Origin: JAAUTY01 sp964397305
Lineage (GTDB): Bacteria > Cyanobacteriota > Cyanobacteriia > Cyanobacteriales > Spirulinaceae
Direction: 5' to 3'
Length of the DNA: 64,000 bases
NCBI GenBank assembly: GCA_964397305.1
Contig: CAYNIP010000019.1
Location: 9,435-73,434, forward strand
A program made the translations under genes and the position numbers. Positions 8,156 to 17,353 of this stretch are shown piece by piece; the stretch's first letter is position 1, and each line of letters begins with the position of its first letter. The notes under the pieces were generated by a model. The model was not told the origin of the DNA, did not search any database, and was given only the letters and a program-made list of their open reading frames with translations.

Positions 8156-9754
8156 TTAGTAGGCGATCGCGCAGCCATCGGCCCGGGGCTCGGAGGCGGC
8201 CACGAGGACCTCGCCGTGGCGGAGGATGAGCTGCCCCTTGCCGAACTGCTCATAGCGAGGGGTGAGGGCGACGCGGTGGCCGCGATCGCTCAGGCCGGCG
8301 GCGATCTCAGCCCCCGCTGTTGCCTCAAGCAGGAGGCGATCGCCCCGCAGAAACCGCCAGCGCGGCGCATCCAGAACCGCTTGGGGATTCAGCCCGTAGT
8401 CCGCCAGATTTACGGTCACTTGGACATGGCCCTGGGGCTGCATCGGCGCGCCCATGACGCCAAAGGGTCCTAGGGGCGCGCCCGCGCGCGTGAAGAAGCC
8501 CGGGATGATGGTGTGGAAGGGCCGCTTCTGGGGGGCCACGGCATTGGGGTGCTGGAGGTTGGTGCTAAAGCCCGTGCCGCGATTGTGCAGGGCAATGCCC
8601 GTCCCCGGAATCAGGACGCCGCTGCCAAAACCGTTGTAATTCGACTGGATGAAGGAGACGAGCAACTCGCCATCAGCCGCGCAAAGGTAGACCGTCCCTC
8701 CCTGGGGAAGCCCGGGGGTAACGGTGGTTAAGGCCTGATCTTGAAGCAACTGGCGGCGCTGGGCCGCATAGGCTGGTGCTAGCAGCTCAGCTACACTCAC
8801 GGTCATGGCTGCTGGCTCAGCGACGGTGGCGTAGACATCGGCAAAGGCGAGCTTCATCGCTTCGATTTGCAGGTGATAGCTGGTGGCCGACTCGCGCGGG
8901 TATTGCGACAAGTCGCAGCCCTGGAGGATATTCAGGGCCAGGAGGGCGGCGAGGCCCTGGGTGTTGGGGGGCAATTCCCACACGGTCAGGTCGCCGTAGG
9001 TCGTCGCGAGGGGCTCCACCCACTCGGGTTGATGCTGGTGGAGATCCTCGAGACTCAGCCAGCCCCCGGTCTCGCTGGCAAAGGCGGCGATCGCCGTCGC
9101 CAGGTCGCCCCGATAGAAGCTGTCGCCGCCCGTGGTGGCGATCGCCGCCAAGGTCGCCGCATGGGCCGGACTCGCCCACCGCTCCCCGGCCTGGGGGGCG
9201 CGATCGCCGGGAAAAAACACGTCCTTAAAAGGCTGAAACTCCGGCGGCCCTAGGAGCAAGTAGCGGGTGGCGGCGGCCTGCCAGGCGCTGGCGGTCACGG
9301 GCGACACCGCAAAGCCCTCCCGGGCATAGCGTTGGGCTGGACCGAACAATTGCTCAAAGGGCAACCGGCCCCAGCGCTCCCAGAGGGCTCGCCAAGCGGA
9401 GACGGCCCCGGGCACCGTCACCACCGGCCAGCCCACCTCGGGCATCTGGCTCAGGCCCGCAAAGGCTGCCGGGTCTAAGGCGGCGGGGCTGCGCCCGGAG
9501 GCATTGAGCCCGTGCAGGCGACCGTCCCAGACCAGGGCCAGGGCATCCCCGCCGATGCCGTTGGCGGTGGGTTCCACCACGGTGAGGGCGATCGCCATTG
9601 CCACGGCCGCATCGACCGCATTGCCCCCCGCCAGCAGCATTTCGATGCCCGCCAAGGAGGCGAGGGGCTGACTGGTGGCCACAGCCCCGTGGTGGCCAAA
9701 GAGAACCCGCCGCTGGGAGGGGTAAGGGTAAGCTGTGAAATCGCAGGAGAGCAT
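8156..9754 (-). CDS. ggt: Gamma-glutamyltransferase / glutathione hydrolase
   Basis: N-terminal nucleophile hydrolase that cleaves or transfers the gamma-glutamyl group of glutathione and related peptides; it matures by self-cleavage into two subunits. The 532-aa protein shows GNAVDAAVAMAIALTVVEP and NGIGGDAL near residues 44-70. It also shows ELPPNTQGLAALLAL near 260 and the processing region GLPQGGTVYLCAAD near 347, where the Thr would become the new N-terminus. SNYNGFGSGVLIPGTGI and the C-terminal GGAP-like loop (GVMGAPMQPQGHVQ) follow. No clear signal peptide is seen, so location is uncertain. It lies 82 bp downstream of the PGM1-like ligase on the same strand and is probably cotranscribed. 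No good ribosome binding site precedes ATG 9754. Confidence 0.92.
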   Translation of the reverse strand: MLSCDFTAYPYPSQRRVLFGHHGAVATSQPLASLAGIEMLLAGGNAVDAAVAMAIALTVVEPTANGIGGDALALVWDGRLHGLNASGRSPAALDPAAFAGLSQMPEVGWPVVTVPGAVSAWRALWERWGRLPFEQLFGPAQRYAREGFAVSPVTASAWQAAATRYLLLGPPEFQPFKDVFFPGDRAPQAGERWASPAHAATLAAIATTGGDSFYRGDLATAIAAFASETGGWLSLEDLHQHQPEWVEPLATTYGDLTVWELPPNTQGLAALLALNILQGCDLSQYPRESATSYHLQIEAMKLAFADVYATVAEPAAMTVSVAELLAPAYAAQRRQLLQDQALTTVTPGLPQGGTVYLCAADGELLVSFIQSNYNGFGSGVLIPGTGIALHNRGTGFSTNLQHPNAVAPQKRPFHTIIPGFFTRAGAPLGPFGVMGAPMQPQGHVQVTVNLADYGLNPQAVLDAPRWRFLRGDRLLLEATAGAEIAAGLSDRGHRVALTPRYEQFGKGQLILRHGEVLVAASEPRADGCAIAY

Positions 9755-9836
9755 GGCGAGGGAGGGAGGTAACTATGATTGCATCCTATACCTCAATATG
9801 CGAGGCCCAAGGCCGCCAGCCCCGCCACCGCCGGGG

Positions 9837-11468
9837 CTAGTCTCCCCCCAGCCACGTAATCGGCAGGGGGGGCGAGGGCAGGAGGGGGGAGGTGTAGGCT
9901 TCCTGGGTGTGGGCGGCTGTTTCGGCGTCCAGGACGGCTTCGACGCGGGCGAATTGGGCTTCCGCTTCTTCCAGGGAGTTGCCGATGCTGGTGAGCCCCA
10001 ATTTACCAAACTCCGAGAGGGCTCCCATGAGGTGAAAGACCGTGCCCGTGCGGTTGCTGCTGTCGAAGTGGAGGCGGTGGCGCGTGATGATGTCCATCAA
10101 ATCACTGGGGAGTAGGCCGCGATAGTGGGGCTTTTGCAAGTTGTCCGAGGCGATGTAGTACTTTTCCTGGCCTTGCTGACTGTAGAACAAGCCGCTGGTG
10201 GGATCGTAATAGCCGTTGGTGAGGAGCTTGAGGGTCATGAAGGGGTGGGTTGTACCCCCCTTGCGGAGATTGATTTCGATGGCTTCGAGGCTCCAAGTCT
10301 GGGTTCTGGGCTCCTGCACGGCGATGAAATCGACACTGTAGCGCTCGATCGCCCCTTTGGCGGCTAGGACTTCGCCGACTTGGAGGCCGTAGGTTTGGAG
10401 CGGCAATCGGTAGGCGGCATCGGCCGGGAAGCGGCAGCCGAGGTAGATTTGGCCGTCGGGGCCGCCGAGAATTTGGTCGTGGGTGGAGAGAATTTCCACG
10501 GCGCCGTTCGGGGCGATGTAGCCCTGGACGCTGGGCGATCGCTTCACCTCCCCTTCGATGAAGGCCTCGGCGATCGCCCCCAGATCCGTGACCCGGCGGC
10601 CGAAGTGAGCCCAAGTCTCCTCGCGAGCCTGAAAGCTGAGGGTCGGCAAACAATCTCGCAGGGCCGCGACCCGTTCAGCGTGGCTGGCGGCGCTGATGCC
10701 CGGCGCGACGCGAGCAAGGGAGCGTAAGTCGAGGATGGCGTTGCCTTCGCCGGAGAAGCCCTCATTGAGCTTAATCGCCAGGCGCTGCAACTGGGGCTGA
10801 CGCTCCCAGACCGTGGCGGCCGCTTCAAGCAGATCGGGCTCGCTCCACACTAGGGGACTGCCCTCGGGGTGGGGCACGCCAGCCGTGGCAAAGATTTCGC
10901 GGCTGCCGCTCTTGGTTCCCCAGTAGAGGAGGTCGGGGGAACAGGCCAAGAGGGGAATCCCCAGACGCAGGGACAGTTCCTGCTCGAGGGGGGATGAATT
11001 GAAGCAGACCATGTAGGACTTGTCCGCCCGGAGGGCCTTGCGGATGCGCTCGATCAGGCGGGGCCGCTCGAGGATTTTTTGTGAGAGGGGCTTGAGGGAC
11101 GAGTCGTAGGCCGCCAGCAACATCAGGCGATCGCGGGCATGGGAGAAGGGAATTCCCGGCAGCAGTTGCAGGTAGTAGTCCACGATCGCCGGGCAGAGGG
11201 GCTGGGCGGTGACGTAGATCAGGCGCGTGTAAGGACTCCGCAGGCGGATCAGGGAAAAAAGCAGCCGTTCTTCGTAGTGGAGAAAGCCCGAGACCTTCTC
11301 AAGCTGCTGCTGGTCGAGGCTGAAGGAGGGAATGACGAGAATATCGCGATCATCCAGGTCCGAGAGATCCACACTGGCGGCGTAGTGGCGCAACTGCGCT
11401 TGCAGCTCTTGGAATCGCCGACCCGCATCGGCGATCGGCTGCTCTGCAATCGTGACCCAATCATTCAC
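9837..11468 (-). CDS. ATP-grasp peptide ligase, PGM1-related
   Basis: Probable ATP-dependent carboxylate-amine (peptide) ligase. The 543-aa protein resembles the cyanobacterial proteins labelled PGM1-related, after the pheganomycin peptide ligase. The N-terminal region (about 1-180) contains VIPSFSLDQQQL, LIYVTAQPL and LPGIPFSHARDRLMLL. An ATP-grasp core follows, with LAIKLNEGFSGEGNAIL (nucleotide-binding Lys and Gly loop, near 230-247) and the metal/ATP stretch EAIEINLRKGGTTHP near 390, which keeps the Glu and Asn ligands. GTG 11468 is the only upstream start and has no strong ribosome binding site. It is followed by ggt, so both products may act on glutamyl or small peptides; this is inference. 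Substrate unknown. Confidence 0.8.
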   Translation of the reverse strand: MNDWVTIAEQPIADAGRRFQELQAQLRHYAASVDLSDLDDRDILVIPSFSLDQQQLEKVSGFLHYEERLLFSLIRLRSPYTRLIYVTAQPLCPAIVDYYLQLLPGIPFSHARDRLMLLAAYDSSLKPLSQKILERPRLIERIRKALRADKSYMVCFNSSPLEQELSLRLGIPLLACSPDLLYWGTKSGSREIFATAGVPHPEGSPLVWSEPDLLEAAATVWERQPQLQRLAIKLNEGFSGEGNAILDLRSLARVAPGISAASHAERVAALRDCLPTLSFQAREETWAHFGRRVTDLGAIAEAFIEGEVKRSPSVQGYIAPNGAVEILSTHDQILGGPDGQIYLGCRFPADAAYRLPLQTYGLQVGEVLAAKGAIERYSVDFIAVQEPRTQTWSLEAIEINLRKGGTTHPFMTLKLLTNGYYDPTSGLFYSQQGQEKYYIASDNLQKPHYRGLLPSDLMDIITRHRLHFDSSNRTGTVFHLMGALSEFGKLGLTSIGNSLEEAEAQFARVEAVLDAETAAHTQEAYTSPLLPSPPLPITWLGGD

Positions 11469-11618
11469 AGTATCCGCCGCGCCTCAACGGTGAAGTCAAC
11501 TGTTATCTTAATCGCTGCGGTCCAGTTCAGCGCAAAAATCCCCCCATCCCTGGGCTATGCTGGGATGCAGGCTCGCTCTGGGCGGAGGCCCCGGCCGGGC
11601 TGATTCCACTGCTCTTGT

Positions 11619-12413
11619 TTGGCAAACTGCCGCGTGGCTCATTTTCCTACCCCCCCCTTTCTGGCCCGCTTTTGGACCGATGCGTTTGACCTCGAAGCCC
11701 ATCTCGGCGCGTTTCTCAACCTGAAGCCGGAGCAACTGGCGACACGCCTCCAGGAGAGCCAGCAGCAGTTGGCGGCCCTGGGGCGGCGAGATTTTGACTG
11801 GGCGGCGGCGAGCGAGTTTTATCGCGATCGCGTCGGGGAGATCTACCTGCTGGAGCTGAGTGCTTGGCACTTGAGCAGCCGGGACTATATTGGCGATACC
11901 TTGCGCTTGGTGAGCGATCGCGCCCGAGGCCGGGTGCTCGATTTTGGCGGCGGCATTGGCACCCATACCCTGGGGGCGGCCCTGTCGCCCCAGGTCGAAC
12001 AGGTGGTGTTCTGTGATCTCAACCCCCGTCACTGCGAGTTCGTCACCGCCCGAGCCCAGAAGCTGGGCCTGGAAACGAAGATTACCTGCCAGGCGGCGAT
12101 CGCCGACGGTGAATCCTTCGATACGATTCTCTGCTTCGACCTGCTAGAGCACCTGCCCGATCCCAGCGCCCAGCTCCGCTGGTTTCACCGCGCCCTGGCC
12201 CCCGAGGGGCATATCCTGCTCAACTGGTACTTTTTTAAGGGCTTTGAGCAAGAGTTCCCCTTCCATCTCGAGGACCCGGTGCAGGTTGATCACTTTTTCT
12301 GCACCTTGCAGGACCATTTCCTCGAAGTCTTTCACCCCTACTACATCACGGCCCGCTGCTATCGGCCCAGACCCGCGCCCCTCCCGGCGGCCGTCCGTCC
12401 CCCAGCTCCGTAG
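11619..12413 (+). CDS. Class I SAM-dependent methyltransferase, substrate unknown
   Basis: A 264-aa cytosolic protein with a Rossmann-type SAM fold. Motif I is VLDFGGGIGTH (about residues 106-116), the acidic end of beta-2 is VVFCDLNP (near 129-136), and FDTILCFDLLEHLPDP (about 167-182) covers motifs II/III with the common EHLPDP turn. The N-terminal 100 residues are helical and family-specific. The C-terminus is Pro-rich (PAPLPAAVRPPAP). Start is uncertain: TTG 11619 or GTG 11634; neither has a clear ribosome binding site. It is divergent from the PGM1-like gene, 150 bp apart. The target molecule cannot be predicted. Confidence 0.75.
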   Translation: MANCRVAHFPTPPFLARFWTDAFDLEAHLGAFLNLKPEQLATRLQESQQQLAALGRRDFDWAAASEFYRDRVGEIYLLELSAWHLSSRDYIGDTLRLVSDRARGRVLDFGGGIGTHTLGAALSPQVEQVVFCDLNPRHCEFVTARAQKLGLETKITCQAAIADGESFDTILCFDLLEHLPDPSAQLRWFHRALAPEGHILLNWYFFKGFEQEFPFHLEDPVQVDHFFCTLQDHFLEVFHPYYITARCYRPRPAPLPAAVRPPAP

Positions 12414-12545
12414 CCCAAGCCGGGGGGCCGAGGTCCTCAGCCCGTGCTTCAGCCGTAATGACCGACGCGCCCGCAAGCCTGATCATCGGCAGGGTTCAGC
12501 CAAGCCTCATGACCCCATGGGGGTACGGCCCCTCCGGTAGTCCTG

Positions 12546-12887
12546 CTAGAGGTAGTCCGCGAGGAAGTCAAAGGTATCCGCATCCGGTCGCTCAAAGGGG
12601 TCATCTTCCCAGCAGGGCTCCGGCCAGAGACCGTGGAGGGCACTGGTGACATCTGTGCAGACTACCTCCATATCATCAACGCTGAACAAAATATCCAAGG
12701 CCTGCCAATCGCGGGCCTTGAGGGAAGCTAAGGGCGCGCCGTGATACTCGCCTTCAAAGAAGCGATAGCGAGGGGCGATGAAGGAATGATCACGGCGGCG
12801 ATCGCGCTTCGCCTCTACCTTCGCGCTAAATTCAACCAGCTCTCGGGGAAAGGCCTCGCCGAGGTCGGGAGCAAGGGGAGCAACCAT
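12546..12887 (-). CDS. Conserved hypothetical protein, 113 aa
   Basis: Small acidic soluble protein of unknown function. It has a basic patch early (KVEAKRDRRRDH), then an aromatic- and acid-rich C-terminal half (ALDILFSVDDMEVVCTDV, PCWEDDPFERPDADTFDFL). No TM segment, signal peptide or cofactor motif. The codon use and composition fit the neighbours, and the frame is better than the overlapping plus-strand frame, so I regard it as a real gene. It sits alone between the methyltransferase and the PPC-domain gene. Confidence 0.6.
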   Translation of the reverse strand: MVAPLAPDLGEAFPRELVEFSAKVEAKRDRRRDHSFIAPRYRFFEGEYHGAPLASLKARDWQALDILFSVDDMEVVCTDVTSALHGLWPEPCWEDDPFERPDADTFDFLADYL

Positions 12888-13074
12888 AGACCGCTCATTG
12901 CGGATTTAGTAGACGCAGCAGCCAACGGAGTCAGGGAACGCAGCCCTGCGAAAGGAATTGGATCGATTGAGTAGATTGAGCACCCCAAAGACGAAGGCGC
13001 TTTCTAGCACCCCTCGTTCCCCTTATCGTATCCTAGGCTGACAGGATGCAGACGCGATTCTGAGCTGAATTTCC

Positions 13075-13488
13075 ATGCAGATCTACGCACTGCGACTCAC
13101 CCCCGGCCAGGACTTGCGGCAGGAGCTCGAGGCCTGGGCCCGGCAGCAGGCGATCGCCGCGAGCTACCTCTTAGCAGCCGTTGGGAGCTTGCAGCCGGCG
13201 CGGCTGCGGTTGGCGGGGCAGGCGACAGCGACCCTGTTCCCAGGTCCGGTGGAACTGATCGCCCTCAACGGGCTGCTCTCCCAGCAGGGAGCGCATCTGC
13301 ACGGGGCGATCGCCGATGCCCAGGGCCGCGTCTATGGCGGTCACATCGTCGGGGGCTGCTTGATCTACACCACGGCCGAGCTAGTCCTGGGAACGGCGCC
13401 CCAGCTCGACTTTCAGCGCGAGCTTGACCCCCAGACGGGCTACCCAGAACTAAAGATCCGGGGCCGGGAGGCCGGCGAGAGTCCCTAG
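13075..13488 (+). CDS. PPC/DUF296-domain protein
   Basis: A 137-aa single-domain protein of the plants-and-prokaryotes conserved (PPC, DUF296) family, which forms trimers and in plants is linked to AT-hook DNA-binding proteins. The fold is recognisable from the start MQIYALRLTPGQDLRQEL, the AAVGSL segment near residue 43, and the conserved GAHLHGAIADAQGRVYGGHI (about 91-110) followed by GCLIYTTAELVL. There is no AT-hook, as in most bacterial members, so DNA binding is not certain. It is followed 106 bp later by the baseplate cluster on the same strand, but no functional link is evident. Confidence 0.85.
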   Translation: MQIYALRLTPGQDLRQELEAWARQQAIAASYLLAAVGSLQPARLRLAGQATATLFPGPVELIALNGLLSQQGAHLHGAIADAQGRVYGGHIVGGCLIYTTAELVLGTAPQLDFQRELDPQTGYPELKIRGREAGESP

Positions 13489-13593
13489 GGGGAGGGGGAG
13501 CGGGCGCGGGCGCGGGCAATCTCGACCTTGGTCGAATAGGCGCTGAGATGGCGATCGCCCTATAGTGGCGGCACTCTGGCTTGCTGGTTTCCT

Positions 13594-14016
13594 ATGCCCC
13601 GACCGCCCCACGCCACGACTGCTCCCCCCCACCTTGGCTGTGGTCTCAGCTTTCCTTTGCAGATTGACGCGCGCGGCAACGTGCAACTGAGCGCTGGGGA
13701 ACTTAACGTCCGTGAGTCGATTGGGTTAATCTTGGGAACCCAATTAGGGGAGCGAGTGTATCGGGCGAATTTTGGCTGCCGTCTGGCGGAGCTAGCCTTT
13801 GCGCCCCTGAACACCCAGACCCTCCTGGCCATGCGCCTGTACGTTGAAGAAGCACTCAACACGTGGGAACCTCGTATTGCCCTCGAATCCGTCCAGACGG
13901 AGCCGGACCCGGTGCGAGGGCGCGTCGATATCACCATCAACTACCGGCTGCGCGCCAACCATGTTCCCGGCAGTTTGGTTTATCCCTTCTACCTCCAGGC
14001 GGACGGTGAAAGCTAG
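13594..14016 (+). CDS. GPW/gp25-family baseplate wedge protein
   Basis: Homologue of phage T4 gp25 / P2 gpW, a baseplate component of contractile tails. The 140-aa protein has the diagnostic core: SIGLILGTQLGERVYRANFG, a helical stretch with RLAELAFAPLNTQT, and ALNTWEPRIALESVQ, where EPRI is the family signature. It is the first gene of a tight same-strand block (26 bp to the next), so it probably opens the operon. In extracellular contractile injection systems (eCIS) this protein joins baseplate and sheath initiator. No prophage genes such as integrase, portal or capsid are near, which favours an eCIS over a prophage. The ATG at 13594 lacks a strong ribosome binding site. Confidence 0.9.
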   Translation: MPRPPHATTAPPHLGCGLSFPLQIDARGNVQLSAGELNVRESIGLILGTQLGERVYRANFGCRLAELAFAPLNTQTLLAMRLYVEEALNTWEPRIALESVQTEPDPVRGRVDITINYRLRANHVPGSLVYPFYLQADGES

Positions 14017-14042
14017 CTTGCTCCTCTTCTCTTGGCTGCTGT

Positions 14043-16265
14043 ATGGACTTCGATTTTCTCCCCAACCTTCCCAAGTCCGACCTAGATGACCGCCGCTTTG
14101 AAGACTTGGTGGAGGAATGCCTGTTGCGGATTCCCCGCTATTGCCCCGAGTGGACGAACTACAACCCCAGTGATCCCGGCATTACCCTGATCGAGCTGTT
14201 TGCCTGGTTGACAGACCAGATGATGCAGCGCTTCAACCAAGTGCCGCGCCGTCACTATGTCGCCTTTCTGGAACTGCTGGGCGTGCGGCTGCACCCCCCC
14301 AGCCCCGCCCAGACCGACCTCACTTTCTACTTGGCTGGTGAACTGCCCCAGCGCTACACCATTCCAGCGGGGATCGAGGTGGCCACGGAGCGGACCAGCA
14401 ACGACGCCGCCATTGTCTTCAGCACCGACCGGCCCCTGATCATCGACAAGCCCCGCCTGCGCTACTGCCTGATCGCCAGCCAAACGGAGGCCAGGCCGCA
14501 GATCCTCCGGGATGCGTTTGCCAACCTCTGGACCGAGCAGACCAACGGCGCTTGGTCCGGCCCGGAGCTGCCGATCTTCAGCGACCAACCCCAGCCTGGC
14601 AACTGCTTCTACCTCGTCTTTGGGGAAGGGGAGCAGATCGAGGGTAACGTGATCGCGCTGACGGTGCGGGGTCAGGCGGCCACCCCGACCGGGATTGATC
14701 CCAATGACCCGCCCCGCCGCTGGGAGGCCTGGGATGGGGCCTTTTGGCAACCCGTATTGCTGGATGGGGCCGACGATGCCACCCAGGGCTTCAGCTTCAA
14801 TGAACTCGCCCGCCAAGGGGGCAATCCGTTGCAGGGGGCGGACGTTATTTTGCACCTCCCCCAGAGCTTTCCCGTGGCCCAGTTCGGCACGTATCGGGGC
14901 CGCTGGCTGCGCTGCACCTATACCACCCCCCGCCTGACCCAGCCCGGCTATACGGCGGCCCCGCGCCTCGTCGGTCTGGCGGTGCAAGCGACCGGTGGCA
15001 CGGTTAACGCCAGCCAGGGACGCCGGCTGGAGCGGGAGGTCCTGGGGGCCAGTAGTGGCAAGCCGGGCCAGCAGTTTCAACTGCGGGAGTTCCCGGTTTT
15101 GCCGCGCCAGGAGGGGGAATACTTGGTGGTCGTGCCGCCGGGGGGTCTGCCTCAGCGGTGGGTTGAAGTGAGTGACTTTGCGGACTCGGGCCCGGAAGAT
15201 CTGCACTACACCTTGGATTCCGTCAGCGGCACGCTCCAGTTTGGGCCCCTGATTCGGGAGCCGAGCCAGTTGCTGACGGCGACCCGGGGACCCTATGCGC
15301 CTAGGGAGCAGGCGATGGCCATGGCCCAGCAGCGTCAGAGCCAGGTAACCAATGGTGCGATGGCTCCGGCCGTCGGCTCCGAGAGCATTAACCGCCTCGA
15401 TCACCAGTACGGCGCGATCCCGCCCCGGGGGGCGCGGTTGATCTTCGCCAGCTACCGCACGGGCGGCGGCCAGCGGGGTAATGTGCAACCCCATACCCTG
15501 CGAGTGCTGAAGGCGGCTGTGCCCCATGTCACCAGCGTGACCAACCACGGCCCAGCCCGCAACGGTGCGGATGCGGAGACTCTGGAGCAGGCGGCCCTGC
15601 GGGTGCCGCGCCTGCTGCGAAGTCGCGATCGCGCCATTACCCCCGAAGACTTCGAGATCCTAACCCTGGAAGCCGGCCGGGGAGCGGTGGCCCGAGCCCG
15701 CTGCCTCCCGGCCGACCCGGAGCACCCGGGCACGGTGACATTGCTCGTCGTTCCCCAGGCCCAAGGGGCCTCAGCCCCCGAGCAGGGCCTTGTGCCGGAC
15801 CTGTTCGCCTTGACGCCGGAGCTGGAGCAGCAGATTTTGGCGTTCCTCAATGAGCGCAAGCTGCTGGGAACCCAGGTGCGTTGCCGTCCGCCAGACTATG
15901 TGGGCGTGTCAGTGCAGACGGAGGTGGCCCTGGAACCGGCTTACAACAACCCCGACGCTCGCCGCGAGATTTTGGCCCAGTTGCGGGCTGCCCTCTACCG
16001 TTTCCTCAACCCGCTCACCGGGGGCAATGATGGACGGGGCTGGACCTTCGGCCGGCCGGTGTATCCTTCTGATATTGTCGCTCTCTTCCAACAAGTGCCG
16101 GGGATTCGCTACCTGGGGGCGGTGCAACTGTTTGCCCTGCGGCGCGCCAATGGAAGCTGGAGGCGTCTGCCGCCAGCCCCCGTGGTTGATCCCGGTCCCC
16201 ACGGACTGATTGCATCTTGGGCAGATCCCCAGTTGCGCTCGGCCCACATTGTCAACGTGACCTGA
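14043..16265 (+). CDS. Putative baseplate assembly protein (gpJ / gp6-like)
   Basis: Large baseplate wedge protein of a contractile injection machine. The 740-aa product begins with the typical LPNLPKSDLDDRRFEDLVEE and YNPSDPGITLIELFAWLTD (about 45-63). It continues with beta-rich repeats in the middle and shows the baseplate J core YRTGGGQRGNV near 472-482, followed by TLEQAALRVPRLLRSRDRAITPEDFE (about 514-540). The end has FGRPVYPSDIVALFQQVPGI. Length fits the eCIS/Photorhabdus virulence cassette type J-like proteins, longer than P2 gpJ. It is 26 bp after gp25 and 19 bp before the gpI-like gene. Confidence 0.92.
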   Translation: MDFDFLPNLPKSDLDDRRFEDLVEECLLRIPRYCPEWTNYNPSDPGITLIELFAWLTDQMMQRFNQVPRRHYVAFLELLGVRLHPPSPAQTDLTFYLAGELPQRYTIPAGIEVATERTSNDAAIVFSTDRPLIIDKPRLRYCLIASQTEARPQILRDAFANLWTEQTNGAWSGPELPIFSDQPQPGNCFYLVFGEGEQIEGNVIALTVRGQAATPTGIDPNDPPRRWEAWDGAFWQPVLLDGADDATQGFSFNELARQGGNPLQGADVILHLPQSFPVAQFGTYRGRWLRCTYTTPRLTQPGYTAAPRLVGLAVQATGGTVNASQGRRLEREVLGASSGKPGQQFQLREFPVLPRQEGEYLVVVPPGGLPQRWVEVSDFADSGPEDLHYTLDSVSGTLQFGPLIREPSQLLTATRGPYAPREQAMAMAQQRQSQVTNGAMAPAVGSESINRLDHQYGAIPPRGARLIFASYRTGGGQRGNVQPHTLRVLKAAVPHVTSVTNHGPARNGADAETLEQAALRVPRLLRSRDRAITPEDFEILTLEAGRGAVARARCLPADPEHPGTVTLLVVPQAQGASAPEQGLVPDLFALTPELEQQILAFLNERKLLGTQVRCRPPDYVGVSVQTEVALEPAYNNPDARREILAQLRAALYRFLNPLTGGNDGRGWTFGRPVYPSDIVALFQQVPGIRYLGAVQLFALRRANGSWRRLPPAPVVDPGPHGLIASWADPQLRSAHIVNVT

Positions 16266-16284
16266 TGCTCTGGGGGAGGCCCCG

Positions 16285-17295
16285 ATGTCCGCAACCCTCG
16301 ATCTGCAACTGCTGCCGCTGAATCTGGCTGATGCCGTGCCGGTTCCCACCGGGACGGGGGCTGAGTTGACCCTCAGCTCCGGTCAGCGCCAGGACATTGT
16401 GCTGCATCCGGCCGAGCCGAGTGAGGTCGCCTTGCGCTTGACCAATCGCGGCCCCGAGCCCCTGGCCTTTGAGCTGCGGGTGACGGGCACGTTCCCCCGG
16501 GATTGGTGTCGCATCCTCGCGCCGACTCTCTCTTTGCCCCCTCAGCAACAGCAGGAGGTGGTACTGCTCTTCAGTGTGCCCTCGGGGTTTTTTGAACAGG
16601 CGGGGGCCCTGGAGGCTGGGGAGGAGCGGCTCCTGCTGGATCACCAGGGCCTGGTCGAGGTCTACACGACGACCGCTGACCGCCCTCCGCAATTGGTAGA
16701 AACCATTGCCTTTAACCTCTTTGTCCGTCCTGCCAGTCTCTACACCAATTTCCTCCCCGGCCTTTACCGCCAGAGTGACTTCTTAACTCGCTTTCTGGCG
16801 CTGTTTGAGCAGGCCTTTGAGCCCGATGTGGAGATTTTGGATAGCTTCTGGGCCTACCTTGACCCGTTGCTGGCTCCCGAAGCCCTGCTCCCCTTCTTGG
16901 CCCACTGGGTTGGTTGGCCTTGGCAACCGCACCTGAGTATGCGCCAACAGCGCTACTCGATTCGCTACGCGATGATCATCTACCGCTGGCGAGGCACCCG
17001 GCGCGGTCTGCGGTTTGCCTTGCATTTGACCACGGGGTTGCCGCTGGAAGAGCAAGCCGCTAGTGAGGATGAGCGCTCGATTGGCATTTATGAGTCCTTT
17101 AGTCGTGGCTTTGTCCTCGGGGAGACCCAGATCGGCCACGATGCGACCTTGGGCGGTGGTCAGCCTTACCATTTTCGGGTGCGGTTGCGACCGCCGCCGG
17201 GGGTGGAGTTGGCGATCGCCCCGATCGAGGCCACGATTGAACGGGAGAAGCCGGCCTTCTGCACTTACGATCTCACGATTGAGCCGCCAGGATAA
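16285..17295 (+). CDS. Phage tail protein (gpI-like) with N-terminal extension
   Basis: Baseplate wedge-closing protein of the gpI type. The 336-aa protein has an extra N-terminal beta-rich domain (about 1-145: LTLSSGQRQDIVLHPAEPSE, LRLTNRGPEPLAFELRVTG) that looks like an immunoglobulin-like or WxL-type sandwich. The canonical tail-protein part follows: LYTNFLPGLYRQSDFLTRFL, ILDSFWAYLDPLLAPEALLPFLAHWVGW (about 190-217) and IYRWRGTRRGLRFALHLTTG (about 231-250). It ends in a short beta domain. The start ATG at 16285 lies 19 bp after gpJ. It overlaps no gene; 58 bp separate it from the next. The N-terminal domain may add a cell-envelope or target contact, which is inference. Confidence 0.85.
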   Translation: MSATLDLQLLPLNLADAVPVPTGTGAELTLSSGQRQDIVLHPAEPSEVALRLTNRGPEPLAFELRVTGTFPRDWCRILAPTLSLPPQQQQEVVLLFSVPSGFFEQAGALEAGEERLLLDHQGLVEVYTTTADRPPQLVETIAFNLFVRPASLYTNFLPGLYRQSDFLTRFLALFEQAFEPDVEILDSFWAYLDPLLAPEALLPFLAHWVGWPWQPHLSMRQQRYSIRYAMIIYRWRGTRRGLRFALHLTTGLPLEEQAASEDERSIGIYESFSRGFVLGETQIGHDATLGGGQPYHFRVRLRPPPGVELAIAPIEATIEREKPAFCTYDLTIEPPG

Positions 17296-17353
17296 TCCCG
17301 GTGTGTCTCCGGTCTCCCGTTACCCCCTGATCTTTACTATCCCCCTACTCACG

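Noticed and set aside
14082..15548. A 488-codon minus-strand open frame
   Set aside because: Antisense to the baseplate J-like gene, which has clear homology; composition is typical of a shadow frame.
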